A stretch of 64,000 bases of DNA from Clostridiales bacterium. Lineage in GTDB: Bacteria > Bacillota > Clostridia > Christensenellales > Borkfalkiaceae. Every line of letters begins with the position of its first letter. Positions within the stretch are counted from its first letter, which is position 1. The stretch lies in contig DPQQ01000001.1 of assembly GCA_003538975.1 (NCBI GenBank), forward strand, positions 148,731 to 212,730. The letters run 5' to 3'. The translations under genes were made by a program, and so were the position numbers. Below, piece after piece: positions 42,700 through 51,566 of the stretch. Below the pieces are notes generated by a model that saw only the letters and a program-made list of their open reading frames with translations, made no database searches and was not told where the DNA came from.

Positions 42700-42847
42700 A
42701 AAAAATTCACCTCTTTTATAATTTACATCTTACAAACGGACGGCGTTTTAACGGAAATAACCGAAGATTATGCCGTCTTTTCGGGTAAAAATCAAAAACA
42801 TATGCAAAACATTACCGTGTAAGTTCTTGACTTACTCAACGAAATAA

Positions 42848-42876
42848 ATTATAATTTCTTTACAATTATCTGTAAA
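42848..42876 (-). promoter_or_regulatory. ATP synthase operon promoter with a dyad
   Basis: Minus-strand TTTACA (42871-42876), 17-base spacer, TATAAT (42848-42853). The -35 box is one half of the dyad TTTACA-N6-TGTAAA (42859-42876), which fits the T-N11-A pattern of LysR-type sites. Confidence 0.75.
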
Positions 42877-42928
42877 ATGTATATTTATGATACTTGCAAT
42901 AACTTTTTGATATGGTAAAGAATAAAGT

Positions 42929-43813
42929 ATGACTACTAATTTCGAAAATTACAAAACATTCTACTTCGTTGCGAAATACGGCAACATAACGGCGGCGGCG
43001 GAAGCTCTTTTTTCCGAGCAACCAAACATTACCCGCGCCATAAAAAATCTCGAAAAAGATCTCGGATGCGTGCTTTTCACCCGTTCCAACAAGGGCGTAT
43101 CTCTCACACCCGAGGGCGAAAAACTTTACAGGAGAGTTTCTATCGCATACGAACAAATTTCCGCCGCGGAAGAAGAACTCGCACGCTATAACGGTCTCGA
43201 CGAAGGAATTATACGAATCGGCGTGTCCGAAACCGCCCTGCACGAAGTTTTGCTTTCCGCTCTCGTAAAGTATCACACGTTATACCCCAAAATAAAATTC
43301 AACCTTATAAACCTTACGAACATTCAGGCGATAAGCGCGACCAAAAACCAAGCCGTCGACTTTGCGCTGATAGCAACGCCGTTCGACACGGATAAGACGA
43401 TAACTTCGGTTCCGATAAAAAAATTTCAGGACATAGTCGTCTGCGGTGAAAGATACAAGTACCTTACAAACGAAAAAGTGAGCTTCAAAGAACTTACAAA
43501 ACACTGCATAATAAGTCTTAATAAAACAACTAAAACTTACGAATACTACTCCAAAATTTTCCACAAATACGGTCTCTCTTTCTCACCCGATATCGAAGTA
43601 TCCACTTCAAACCAGATTCTCCCCATAGCGCAGAACAATCTCGGGATCGGCTTCGTGCCGGCGTCGTTTGCGGAAAAAGAACTCGCAAGCGGCGAAGTAT
43701 TCAGACTCGAAACAGAGGAAGTTATCGCCCCGCGTGAAGTCTGCCTTATAAAAAGATCTGATTTTTCGCTGTCGGTCGCGGCAAAAGCATTTGAAAAAAT
43801 ATTAAAAAACTGA
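42929..43813 (+). CDS. LysR-family regulator divergent from atpB
   Basis: 294 residues. N-terminal winged helix-turn-helix (residues 8-66: TFYFVAKYGNITAAAEALF, SEQPNITRAIKNLEKDLGC, LFTRSNKGVSLTPEGEKL) followed by the periplasmic-binding-like effector domain (IRIGVSETALHEVLL onwards; LGIGFVPASFAEKEL near the end). Length is standard. It starts about 230 bases from atpB, back-to-back, with a dyad in the shared promoter region. The effector is unknown; regulation of the atp operon is possible but not shown. Confidence 0.92.
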   Translation: MTTNFENYKTFYFVAKYGNITAAAEALFSEQPNITRAIKNLEKDLGCVLFTRSNKGVSLTPEGEKLYRRVSIAYEQISAAEEELARYNGLDEGIIRIGVSETALHEVLLSALVKYHTLYPKIKFNLINLTNIQAISATKNQAVDFALIATPFDTDKTITSVPIKKFQDIVVCGERYKYLTNEKVSFKELTKHCIISLNKTTKTYEYYSKIFHKYGLSFSPDIEVSTSNQILPIAQNNLGIGFVPASFAEKELASGEVFRLETEEVIAPREVCLIKRSDFSLSVAAKAFEKILKN

Positions 43814-44072
43814 CTTCCGCTTTTTCTTTTGATCTACACCCGATTAAAACAAATGAGTATACTTTTATTACTTACAATAAATCAAAAAATAAAAATATTA
43901 GCCGACAGCCGGCAAAAAAACTACTAAATTTCGATTTATCTTCATTCGGCGATAAAAAGGTTCCGACCTGATTTAAGCCGAAACCGATTTTTGATTTCAT
44001 ATTCGATTTTACAAAAGATAAAGGCTATTTCAGTCTTACTTTCAAGCCGAAATAATCTTTGCAAACAAAAAA
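43814..44072. other. Intergenic region between lysR and ssrA
   Basis: AT-rich; I see no gene and no convincing terminator hairpin directly after lysR. Confidence 0.5.
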
Positions 44073-44106
44073 CACGCACTCGGAACAGTATTCCGGGTGC
44101 GTATTT
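44073..44106 (-). terminator. Terminator of tmRNA
   Basis: Minus-strand stem of about 12 bp (ACGCAC-CCGGAA with TTCCGAGTGCGT) around TACTG, then a T-run toward 44067. Confidence 0.9.
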
Positions 44107-44114
44107 TTCTTTCT

Positions 44115-44469
44115 TGGTGGAGCAGTCGGGACTTGCACCCGAGTCTTACAAAAACCCCAAAGGGCTTCTACGCGTGTAGTTTATCTTTATCTTAGTCGGA
44201 ACGCGCCGGTAAACAGGCAAATTCCGAAGCGGGTATTTTAAGGTTTCGCTCCTGTCGCAAACACCGCACGGCAAAAACTACTCCGCCTGTAATGACACCG
44301 TTATCCGAACCGGCGGTAAACCCGGTAACGGCGTTCGCTTAAATTAAGCAGCGAAAGCTAATTCAGTATTGTTATTAGCATTTATTGTTTTGCCCGATTT
44401 TAACGAAGCTCGGACGGCTTCGACGCGCTGACCCTCCTAAATCTTTGCAATCGAATCTGAAACTGCCCC
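44115..44469 (-). ncRNA. ssrA: tmRNA
   Basis: 355 nt on the minus strand. The tRNA-like ends pair (GGGGCAG at 44463-44469 with CTGCTCC near 44119-44125), then A and an encoded CCA at 44115-44117; the T-arm reads GGTGCAAGTCCC. The tag frame ends in codons for NNNTELAFAA and TAA, giving a predicted tag of about GKTINANNNTELAFAA after the initial Ala. Pseudoknot-like GC repeats follow. It rescues stalled ribosomes with SmpB, which is encoded next door. Confidence 0.95.
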
Positions 44470-44565
44470 ATGTAACGACTTTTCAGCCGCTTTTTATTGT
44501 TGATCCGCCGATTCAAGCACCCGTTTTACGATACCTGTCCATGCGAAATAATACCAAAATTATTT

Positions 44566-45030
44566 TTATTTGTAATTTTTAAGTTGTCTTTCGACAGCGC
44601 GTTTATTATCCTTTTCGATTAAATCCGCTTTTTTGTCGTAGGTATGTTTACCTTTGCAGAGAGCGATTTCGAACTTGATAAGAGCGCCTTTCAGATAAAT
44701 TTTAAGCGGAATAAGCGTAAGCCCGGACTTTTCCACCTTCTGTTTAAGCTTCAGGACCTCGGACTTTTTCATCAGAAGCTTTCTGTCCCTTTTTGCGTCT
44801 TTTATAGCAAAGCCGTCGGACTTTTCATACACGGAAATATGCATATTTTTGATGACGAGCGTGTTATATTCGGCAAAAATAAAGCTGTCTTTTAAGTTGA
44901 CGTTGCCGTTTTTTACCGATTTTACTTCGTCTCCGGTGAGAACGATGCCCGCTTCATACTTTTCGAGTACGAAATATTCGTGCTGAGCCTGTCTGTTAAC
45001 GGCTATCGTCTTATAGTTTTTTTCGTCCAT
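44566..45030 (-). CDS. smpB: SsrA-binding protein
   Basis: 154 residues. Oligonucleotide-binding barrel that holds tmRNA in the ribosome. EYFVLEKYEAGIVLTGDEVKS, KDSFIFAEYNTLVIKNMHIS and the C-terminal KADLIEKDNKRAVERQLKNYK (decoding tail, last 21 residues, basic) are typical. It starts four bases after rnr, with ssrA about 100 bases downstream. Confidence 0.97.
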   Translation of the reverse strand: MDEKNYKTIAVNRQAQHEYFVLEKYEAGIVLTGDEVKSVKNGNVNLKDSFIFAEYNTLVIKNMHISVYEKSDGFAIKDAKRDRKLLMKKSEVLKLKQKVEKSGLTLIPLKIYLKGALIKFEIALCKGKHTYDKKADLIEKDNKRAVERQLKNYK

Positions 45031-45034
45031 ACTT

Positions 45035-47203
45035 TTATTTTACTATACGTTTTTTATTTTTGCAACGAATACTTTCGTCTTTTAATACGAATTCTGTCTT
45101 TTTCGCCATAAGATCCGCGTCTTTAACGGTAATTTCGACTTCGTCGCCTATCCGATAACGGGTTTTGCCCGAAAAAAGCGTAAGAGACTTTTCATCGAAT
45201 TCGAATCTGCCTTTACCTTTAAGCGATTCTGTTTTTACCAAGCCCTCGCAAGTATTTTCAAGCTCGACGAAGAATCCCCTTGCTGTAACTCCGCTTATGA
45301 TTCCTTTAAAACTTTCGCCTATAAAGCCTGACATATAAACGGTTTTATAATAATCGTCCGCAGCGCGTTCGGCAAGTTCGGCGTTACGCTCGTTTTTCGA
45401 AGATTTTTCGGCGGCAGCAGCGGCAAACATTACCTGTTCGTCCGAAAACGTACCGCTTTTCTCTTTATTATCAATGAACTTTTTTAATATTCTGTGAATA
45501 TAAAGGTCGGGATAACGGCGTATCGGCGAAGTAAAATGACAGTAACATCTGCTCGACAAGCCGAAATGCCCGGAATTTTCGGGCGAATACTTGGCTTTTT
45601 GCATACTGCGGAGCATAACTTTGTTTACAAGATCGTGTATCGGTTCATTTTCGACGCTCTTTAATATATCGCGGTAGGTTTTGGGCGACACGGTACCGCT
45701 TAAATCGCACCGCAATGACAAATCGTTTAAAAACGCTTCGAGAGCGGAGAGCTTTTCTTCGGAAGGTTTTTCGTGTATTCTGTATATAAACGGAAGTTTA
45801 TTTTTCTCCGCATATTCCGCAACCGCTTCGTTTGCCGAGATCATAAATTCTTCGATCATTCCGTGAGCGAAGTCTGTTTTCGCTCTTTCGACGACGACCT
45901 TACCGTTTTTAACGTAAATATCCGAATCGCCGACGTCGAGATCGATGCTTCCCCTGTCGGAACGCTTTTTCTTTATAAGCATATAAAGGTCAAAAGCGTT
46001 TATCAGCATTTCTTTAATATCGGGCGTTATTTCCGAAAATCCGCCGTTCTCGACTTCCGGTTTTTCGGATGGAGAATCACCCTTTTCTGTTTCGAGGCCG
46101 TTTTTATTTGCATATTCGAAAAGCTCTTCGAATACCGCCGTATAAGTAAGGCGCGCCTTGGAGCGGATGACCGATTTATAAATTTTACTGCCTGTCATGT
46201 TGCCGTTTTTATCGAACTTCATCGCGCATGAAAGCGTAAGTCTGTCTTTCTCCGGAAGCAGCGAGCATTTGTCATTGCAGAGAGATTGAGGCAGCATAGG
46301 AATAACCGTTTCCGGAAAATAAACGCTCGTTCCGCGTTCCAACGCCGATTTATCGAGCTCGCTTTTGGCCCTTACGTATTCGGTAACGTCGGCGATATGC
46401 ACGTCGAGTTCGTATCCGGAAGAAGTTTTTCTCACCGACACCGCGTCGTCATAGTCTTTTGCGGTTTCGCCATCGATGGTGACTACAATATCTTTTCTGA
46501 AGTCTTTTCTGCCCTTTACTGCGATTTTTACCGATTCCGAAACTTCTTCGGCTTCCTTTATAACGGCTTCGTCAAAACCTTCGGTAAAATTATACGCCGC
46601 GGCGATCGAAGCGATTTCTGCTTTTCTTGAAAATCTTTTGCCGAGAACAGAGGTTATAACGCCTTCGGGACAGCCGATTTTAGGAAAGTCCGTTATTTCA
46701 AGCACTACTTTGTCGCCCGTCGTCGCGTCGCCCGAAGATTCTCTTTTCACGTTTACTTCGGTATTGTACTTCGGATCGTCCGAAACAACGTAACCGCCGA
46801 ATCTGTCTGCAAAATATGTGCCGACTATTCTTTTTATTCCCCTTTCGACGACCTTTTCAACCTTTGCCACCGTACGGCGAGAGGTTTTTTCTTTTACTAC
46901 GGCGATTACCTTATCGCCGCTTATCGCGCCGTTTAGATCAGACTGATTTATAAAAAAGTCTTCGCCGCCATCATCCGGGATAAGAAATGCGTAGCCGTTT
47001 TTCGTGCCTTCGATTGTTCCCGTAATTTCTTCCTTTTGGAAGCGTTTTTTACTACCTGTATTCTCGAAAGCGTGCCAATCGGTTTTTATTCCGAGAGTCT
47101 TTCTGTCCCCGTATCCTATATGAGTACCCCTTTTCAATTTTTTCGTTTTGTCCGTTTGGCTGTTTCTTTTATTCCCCAAACGATTGTATTTTTTATCTTT
47201 CAT
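45035..47203 (-). CDS. rnr: Ribonuclease R
   Basis: 722 residues; processive 3'-5' exoribonuclease. Two cold-shock domains (residues about 60-220), then the RNB catalytic core with TIDGETAKDYDDAVSVRK carrying the metal-binding Asp cluster, HIADVTEYV and SSRCYCHFTSPIRRYPDL, and a C-terminal S1 domain (FKGIISGVTARGFFVELENTCEGLV). The basic N- and C-tails are short. Together with SmpB-tmRNA it degrades messages of stalled ribosomes. An acidic insert (about residue 385, EKGDSPSEKPEVENGG) is unusual. Confidence 0.96.
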   Translation of the reverse strand: MKDKKYNRLGNKRNSQTDKTKKLKRGTHIGYGDRKTLGIKTDWHAFENTGSKKRFQKEEITGTIEGTKNGYAFLIPDDGGEDFFINQSDLNGAISGDKVIAVVKEKTSRRTVAKVEKVVERGIKRIVGTYFADRFGGYVVSDDPKYNTEVNVKRESSGDATTGDKVVLEITDFPKIGCPEGVITSVLGKRFSRKAEIASIAAAYNFTEGFDEAVIKEAEEVSESVKIAVKGRKDFRKDIVVTIDGETAKDYDDAVSVRKTSSGYELDVHIADVTEYVRAKSELDKSALERGTSVYFPETVIPMLPQSLCNDKCSLLPEKDRLTLSCAMKFDKNGNMTGSKIYKSVIRSKARLTYTAVFEELFEYANKNGLETEKGDSPSEKPEVENGGFSEITPDIKEMLINAFDLYMLIKKKRSDRGSIDLDVGDSDIYVKNGKVVVERAKTDFAHGMIEEFMISANEAVAEYAEKNKLPFIYRIHEKPSEEKLSALEAFLNDLSLRCDLSGTVSPKTYRDILKSVENEPIHDLVNKVMLRSMQKAKYSPENSGHFGLSSRCYCHFTSPIRRYPDLYIHRILKKFIDNKEKSGTFSDEQVMFAAAAAEKSSKNERNAELAERAADDYYKTVYMSGFIGESFKGIISGVTARGFFVELENTCEGLVKTESLKGKGRFEFDEKSLTLFSGKTRYRIGDEVEITVKDADLMAKKTEFVLKDESIRCKNKKRIVK

Positions 47204-47365
47204 TAAAGTTCCTTCGTTTTAATCTTTTCCCTTTTAATTAAAATCTATAGTTATAATTTGTTTTTTACTCTTTACCGTTTTTGCGGCGATAATCCGATTT
47301 ATCCGTGTTTTCCTATCCTTATCGGAAGATCCCCGCAACACGCCTTTATAAAATTCTATTTAAAT

Positions 47366-47392
47366 AAAAAGCGGACGTATAAAAACGCCCGC
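47366..47392 (-). terminator. Terminator between secG and rnr
   Basis: Minus-strand stem GCGGGCGT/ACGTCCGC with one G-U pair, loop TTTTAT, then a T-rich tail. rnr may have its own promoter or depend on read-through. Confidence 0.7.
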
Positions 47393-47410
47393 CTTCGATT
47401 TAAGATTTTA

Positions 47411-47725
47411 TTATCTGATGTAGTTGAGAACAACAAGCAAAATGCAGCAAACGGCAAGGATTATCGAAGCGATAACCGTGAGTTTTTTAAGTTTGCTTTC
47501 GGTTGTTTTGCCCTTGTTCTTCGAATAGAAGGTTTCCGACTGACCGGAAATCGCGCCGATGCCGGAAGAGTTGCTCGGCTGAACGAGAACTATCGCAACG
47601 ACGAAAATCGAGCATAAAAGTATTATTGCGCTGATAACGGCATTGATAATGGGAACAGCTTCCCAAAAACCGCCGATGTGATTCGTATTTGACGTATCTG
47701 CTAAAAGTAAAAGTAAATTATTCAT
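47411..47725 (-). CDS. secG: Protein translocase subunit SecG
   Basis: 104 residues. Two membrane helices (about 28-48 and 82-101) around the conserved loop QPSNSSGIGAISGQSETFYSK. The N-terminus has about 20 extra polar residues. It is an accessory part of the SecYEG channel. The order secG-rnr-smpB-ssrA is common in Bacillota. Confidence 0.93.
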   Translation of the reverse strand: MNNLLLLLADTSNTNHIGGFWEAVPIINAVISAIILLCSIFVVAIVLVQPSNSSGIGAISGQSETFYSKNKGKTTESKLKKLTVIASIILAVCCILLVVLNYIR

Positions 47726-47770
47726 AATTGAACCTCGCTTATTGAAGCATTTGCCGCTAAAAGCAGAAAA

Positions 47771-47799
47771 ATTATACCATAGTTTTTCGATAATTACAA
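47771..47799 (-). promoter_or_regulatory. Promoter of secG
   Basis: Minus-strand TTGTAA (47794-47799), 17 bases, TATAAT (47771-47776), about 45 bases before the secG start. Confidence 0.7.
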
Positions 47800-47824
47800 C
47801 TGTTTTTAACGATTTTTCTCACAA

Positions 47825-49393
47825 TCAGTGATTTATTAAAGTTTTACCGGTCATTTCGACGGGTTTTTCAAGTCCCATGCAGTCCAAAAGCGTGGGAGCG
47901 ATGTCCGCGAGAACGCCTTCGTGAAGGGTTACGTTTTTGAACTTATCCCCTACGAGTATAAACGGAACTCTGTTCGTCGTGTGCGCGGTGAAGGGTTCGC
48001 CGTTTTCGTCTAACATTTTGTCCGCGTTGCCGTGGTCGGCGGTAATAAGAGCCACGCCGCCTTTTTTAAGGACTTCTTCCACAATCTTTCCGACGTTCGT
48101 ATCTACGGTTTCGACCGCCTTTTCGGCAGCCGGGATAACGCCCGTATGACCTACCATATCGCAGTTTGCGAAGTTAAGAATGATTACGTCAAAAGTATCC
48201 GCTTCGATTTCTTCAAGCACTTTGGCGGTAACTTCATTCGCGCTCATTTCGGGTTTTAAGTCGTAAGTCGCGACCTTGGGCGACGGAATAACTACTCTCG
48301 TTTCGCCTTCGACGGGAGCTTCGAGCTTGGCGTTGAAGAAGAACGTAACGTGAGCGTATTTTTCGGTTTCCGCTATATGGAGCTGTTTTAAGCCTTTAGA
48401 CGCGAGATACTGCGGAAGAGTATTCTTTATTTCGTCCGGCGGAAACGCCACGTATACGTTTTTGAAGGACGAGTCGTAAACGGCGAAGCAGGTGTACACG
48501 GGAGCCAAAAAGCCCGTTTTTCTTTCAAAGTACATCTTTTTGCCCTTTTCTTCGTCCATATACGGAGTGAATTCTTCCTGCGACATAGCTCTCGTTATCT
48601 GTCTCGCTCTGTCCGGTCTGAAGTTGAAAAAGATTATCGAATCGCCCTTTTCGATAAGTCCGACGGGCTTTCCGTTTTCGTAAATTTTGGTAGGAAGAAC
48701 GAATTCGTCCGTAACGCCCGCTTTATAGCTTTCTTCGAGAGCGGTAACGGGATCTTCGGCATGTACGCCGTCGCCCGCAACGAGCATATCGTAAGCCTTT
48801 TCGATTCTGTCCCAGTTGTTGTCTCTGTCCATTGCGTAATATCTGCCCGAAAGCGACGCTATTTTGCCGTAATCAAGCTTTTTAATTTCGGCTTCGAGTT
48901 CTTTGACGTATTCTACGCCCGAAGTAGGCGCGGTGTCTCTTCCGTCCATAAAACAGTGAACGTAGGTTTCTTTTACACCCATATCCTTCGCCATTTTTAA
49001 GAGGGCGAAAAGATGGGTTATGTGCGAATGAACGCCGCCGTCCGACAAAAGACCGTATAAATGAAGCTTTTTGTTATTGTTCACGGCGTTGCCCATAGCT
49101 TTTACTATGGCTTCGTTCTTAAAAAAGTCGCCGTCCTGTATGGCTTTGGTTATCTTGGTAAGATCCTGATAGACTATTCTGCCGGCGCCCATGTTAAGGT
49201 GTCCGACTTCGGAATTGCCCATCTGTCCTTCGGGGAGTCCTACGCTCATGCCCGACGCGCCGAGAGTGGTGGACGGATATTCTTTCTGCAATTTTTTTAT
49301 AACGGGGCTGCCCTCGAGTTCGATGGCGTTGCCCTTGGACGCCGGAGCGAGTCCGTAACCGTCCATAATTATTATCATATTAGGTTTCTGCAT
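47825..49393 (-). CDS. gpmI: 2,3-bisphosphoglycerate-independent phosphoglycerate mutase
   Basis: 522 residues from ATG 49393, chosen because GAGGTGAT precedes it and the protein then begins with the family's MQKPNMIIIMDGYG. An upstream in-frame start (49447) adds 18 unrelated residues. The Mn-dependent enzyme interconverts 3- and 2-phosphoglycerate through a phosphoserine, S61 in GQMGNSEVGH. HCFMDGRDT, FNFRPDRARQ, HGNADKM and FTAHTTNRVP carry further active-site and metal residues. Confidence 0.96.
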   Translation of the reverse strand: MQKPNMIIIMDGYGLAPASKGNAIELEGSPVIKKLQKEYPSTTLGASGMSVGLPEGQMGNSEVGHLNMGAGRIVYQDLTKITKAIQDGDFFKNEAIVKAMGNAVNNNKKLHLYGLLSDGGVHSHITHLFALLKMAKDMGVKETYVHCFMDGRDTAPTSGVEYVKELEAEIKKLDYGKIASLSGRYYAMDRDNNWDRIEKAYDMLVAGDGVHAEDPVTALEESYKAGVTDEFVLPTKIYENGKPVGLIEKGDSIIFFNFRPDRARQITRAMSQEEFTPYMDEEKGKKMYFERKTGFLAPVYTCFAVYDSSFKNVYVAFPPDEIKNTLPQYLASKGLKQLHIAETEKYAHVTFFFNAKLEAPVEGETRVVIPSPKVATYDLKPEMSANEVTAKVLEEIEADTFDVIILNFANCDMVGHTGVIPAAEKAVETVDTNVGKIVEEVLKKGGVALITADHGNADKMLDENGEPFTAHTTNRVPFILVGDKFKNVTLHEGVLADIAPTLLDCMGLEKPVEMTGKTLINH

Positions 49394-49466
49394 AATATCA
49401 CCTCTTTTAATCAATCGTATTATATCGCTTTTTATCGCTTTCCGCAACAGTTTGATAAGTCTTTAA

Positions 49467-50147
49467 TCATTTTTCGGGCGGAAACGCTTCGAGCCGCATT
49501 ATAGGCTTATTTTCGTACACGAATTTTTCTTCGTATTCGGTGGCTACGTTGCCGTTATAAAATTCCGAAGAATACAAATCGTACGTTACGCCGGTAAGAG
49601 TATAATTTTCTTCTTTGAAGCTGTTTACGGAATATTCGAAAAAGTCCGCGTTGTCCGTCTTTTGTATTACGCTGCCGCCGCGCGACAGAAGCGAAGAATA
49701 GAGCCGTAAAAATCTCGGGTTTGTGAGTCTTCGGTTCTTATAAGTCTTTTTAGGATAAGGACACGAAAAGTTGAGATAAATTTTTTCGACCGAATTTTCC
49801 GGAATAAGCATATCAAGGTTTTCGGCGCGGACTATCATGAATTTTACGTTTTTCAGTCCCGCGTTTTTAACCTTTTCGATTGCCGAGACGATTACGTTAT
49901 CGTCCTTTTCGACCGCAATAAAGTTTATGTCTGGGTTATTCACAGCGGTTTCGAGAATAAATTTGCCCTTGCCGCAACCGATTTCGAGCCGCACGGGATT
50001 GTCGTTACAAAACTCTTTTTTATAGTCGGTGGTCGGATAATCGTTTTTATCCGGTCTTCCGTAACGCTCGCGTTCTTCGAAATATATAATATAGTCCTTG
50101 CATGATAAAAGTCTTTCGTCAAGGTACTTTTTTCTTCTCATTCTCAT
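49467..50147 (-). CDS. trmB: tRNA (guanine-N7-)-methyltransferase
   Basis: 226 residues. Makes m7G46 in tRNA with S-adenosylmethionine. LEIGCGKGKFILETA (SAM-binding), IAVEKDDNVI, LNFSCPYPKKTYKNRRLTNPRF (active-site FxDPWPKxxHxKRR region, here with SCPYPKKTY) and the C-terminal TEYEEKF are visible. SCPYPKKT in place of the usual DPWPKKRH is a noticeable variation shared, as I recall, with some Clostridia. It starts one base after the HxlR gene. Confidence 0.93.
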   Translation of the reverse strand: MRMRRKKYLDERLLSCKDYIIYFEERERYGRPDKNDYPTTDYKKEFCNDNPVRLEIGCGKGKFILETAVNNPDINFIAVEKDDNVIVSAIEKVKNAGLKNVKFMIVRAENLDMLIPENSVEKIYLNFSCPYPKKTYKNRRLTNPRFLRLYSSLLSRGGSVIQKTDNADFFEYSVNSFKEENYTLTGVTYDLYSSEFYNGNVATEYEEKFVYENKPIMRLEAFPPEK

Positions 50148-50148
50148 A

Positions 50149-50475
50149 TCAGAATCTCTCTTTATAGTCCGTTCCCCAGTTGTACATTGCGTCGAGAATC
50201 GGTTTAAGCGTTTTGCCTACTTCGGATAAATAATACTCCACTCTCGGCGGAACTTCGGCAAAAACTTCGCGTTCGATAAGTCCGTCGTCTTCGAGCGAGC
50301 GTAAATTATCGGTCAGCACCTTTTTGCTGATTCCGGGTACGGTTTTAATAAAGCCCGAAAACCGCTGTGTGCCGCTATAAATTAAGTTGCGCAATATAAG
50401 TAATTTCCATTTGTTTCCTATAAGTTGAACGGTAGTTGCAACGGGACATTCGGGCAATTCTTCTTTTGTCAGCAT
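50149..50475 (-). CDS. HxlR-family transcriptional regulator
   Basis: 108 residues, winged helix-turn-helix. The N-terminal Cys of ECPV (C10), conserved as a redox or electrophile sensor in this family, then QLIGNKWKLLILRNLIYSGTQRFSGF, GISKKVLTDNLRSLEDDGLIER and EYYLSEVGKTL. Divergent from the gene at 50731, so it probably controls that plus-strand group and itself; trmB lies immediately downstream and may be co-transcribed. Confidence 0.93.
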   Translation of the reverse strand: MLTKEELPECPVATTVQLIGNKWKLLILRNLIYSGTQRFSGFIKTVPGISKKVLTDNLRSLEDDGLIEREVFAEVPPRVEYYLSEVGKTLKPILDAMYNWGTDYKERF

Positions 50476-50610
50476 AATTTCTCCAAAGACTCCGAAAATA
50501 TCGGACCTGTTTTTTTATATTTAAGGTTTATATCCCTTTTTCCGATATTTATTATACCCTTAAGCAGGATATATGTCAATAAAAATCTCAATGGTTCAAA
50601 AACGAAACCA

Positions 50611-50646
50611 AGTAACAAATCTATTATCCGGTAATAGAAAAGTAAC
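50611..50646 (+). promoter_or_regulatory. Direct AGTAAC repeats, 30 bp apart
   Basis: AGTAAC at 50611-50616 and 50641-50646, spaced by close to three helical turns, upstream of a TATACT -10-like box near 50675. Candidate binding sites for the divergent HxlR protein. Confidence 0.45.
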
Positions 50647-50730
50647 GTTTATGAAAAAAATTTTTTAACGTGTTATACTTCGGGCGTAATCGATGAGATT
50701 GCAAAAAAAATTTTCGGAGGAACAAAAAAA

Positions 50731-51507
50731 ATGACAACCAACAACATTCAAAAAGCGAAGGAACTTATCGGATGTTTTGCAACGGGAGACACGGTAAAAG
50801 CAAAATCACTATTGAAAGACAATTACATTCAGCATAATCTTGCATATGCTACCGGCGCGGAAGCGTTCTGCGGTTCTGTTGCATATCTCGGAAGCGCGCC
50901 CGTAAAGACCACCGTAAACACGATTCGCGCATTTGAGGACGGCGATAAAGTTTTTATGCAAACCGTATACAACTTTGCCGGTGCAGGCGAACAGGTGGCT
51001 TTTGATATTTTCCGTTTTGAGAACGGACTTATTGCGGAGCATTGGGATAATCTCGCGGCAAAAGCACAGCCGAATCCTTCCGGCAGAACGCAGATTGACG
51101 GTCAGACCGAAGCGAAAGACTTAGATAAAACCGAAGCAAATCGCGCTCTCGTAAAAAACTTCCTTTATGACGTAATGCAAGGCAATAATCCGCAGAAAAC
51201 TCCCGATTATTTCGACGGCGATAAATATTTGCAACACAATACGGGAATAGCGGACGGTCTTTCGGGACTTGGCGCTGCCCTTGAACAACTCGCAAAAGCC
51301 GGAATCGCTATGATTTACGATAAAGTTTATCAGGTTCTTGCCGAGGGCGATATGGTATTGGCTGTTTCGGAAGGCACGTTCGGCGGTAAACCCACTTCAT
51401 ATTATGATTTGTGGCGTATCGAAAACGACAAAATAGCGGAGCATTGGGACGTTATGGAAACGATTGCCGATAAATCCGATTGGCAAAACGACAACGGCAA
51501 ATTCTGA
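50731..51507 (+). CDS. Double SnoaL/NTF2-like protein
   Basis: 258 residues made of two SnoaL-like cone domains (about 1-125 and 135-255). Each has the pattern YIQHN / FRFENGLIAEHWD and YLQHN / WRIENDKIAEHWD, so the gene arose by internal duplication. Such proteins are small hydrolase- or isomerase-like folds of varied function; the EHWD motif is common in predicted ester-cyclase-like proteins. GGAGG precedes ATG. First gene of the plus-strand group controlled by HxlR. Confidence 0.85.
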   Translation: MTTNNIQKAKELIGCFATGDTVKAKSLLKDNYIQHNLAYATGAEAFCGSVAYLGSAPVKTTVNTIRAFEDGDKVFMQTVYNFAGAGEQVAFDIFRFENGLIAEHWDNLAAKAQPNPSGRTQIDGQTEAKDLDKTEANRALVKNFLYDVMQGNNPQKTPDYFDGDKYLQHNTGIADGLSGLGAALEQLAKAGIAMIYDKVYQVLAEGDMVLAVSEGTFGGKPTSYYDLWRIENDKIAEHWDVMETIADKSDWQNDNGKF

Positions 51508-51566
51508 TAGTTTTTAAGTAGGGCGCAATCGGGGGTCCGGTTGCGTCCGCACGTTTTTTAATTACT

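Noticed and set aside
44115..44469. Short plus-strand frames over the tmRNA
   Set aside because: The RNA secondary structure, tag frame, encoded CCA and smpB neighbour explain the sequence completely.
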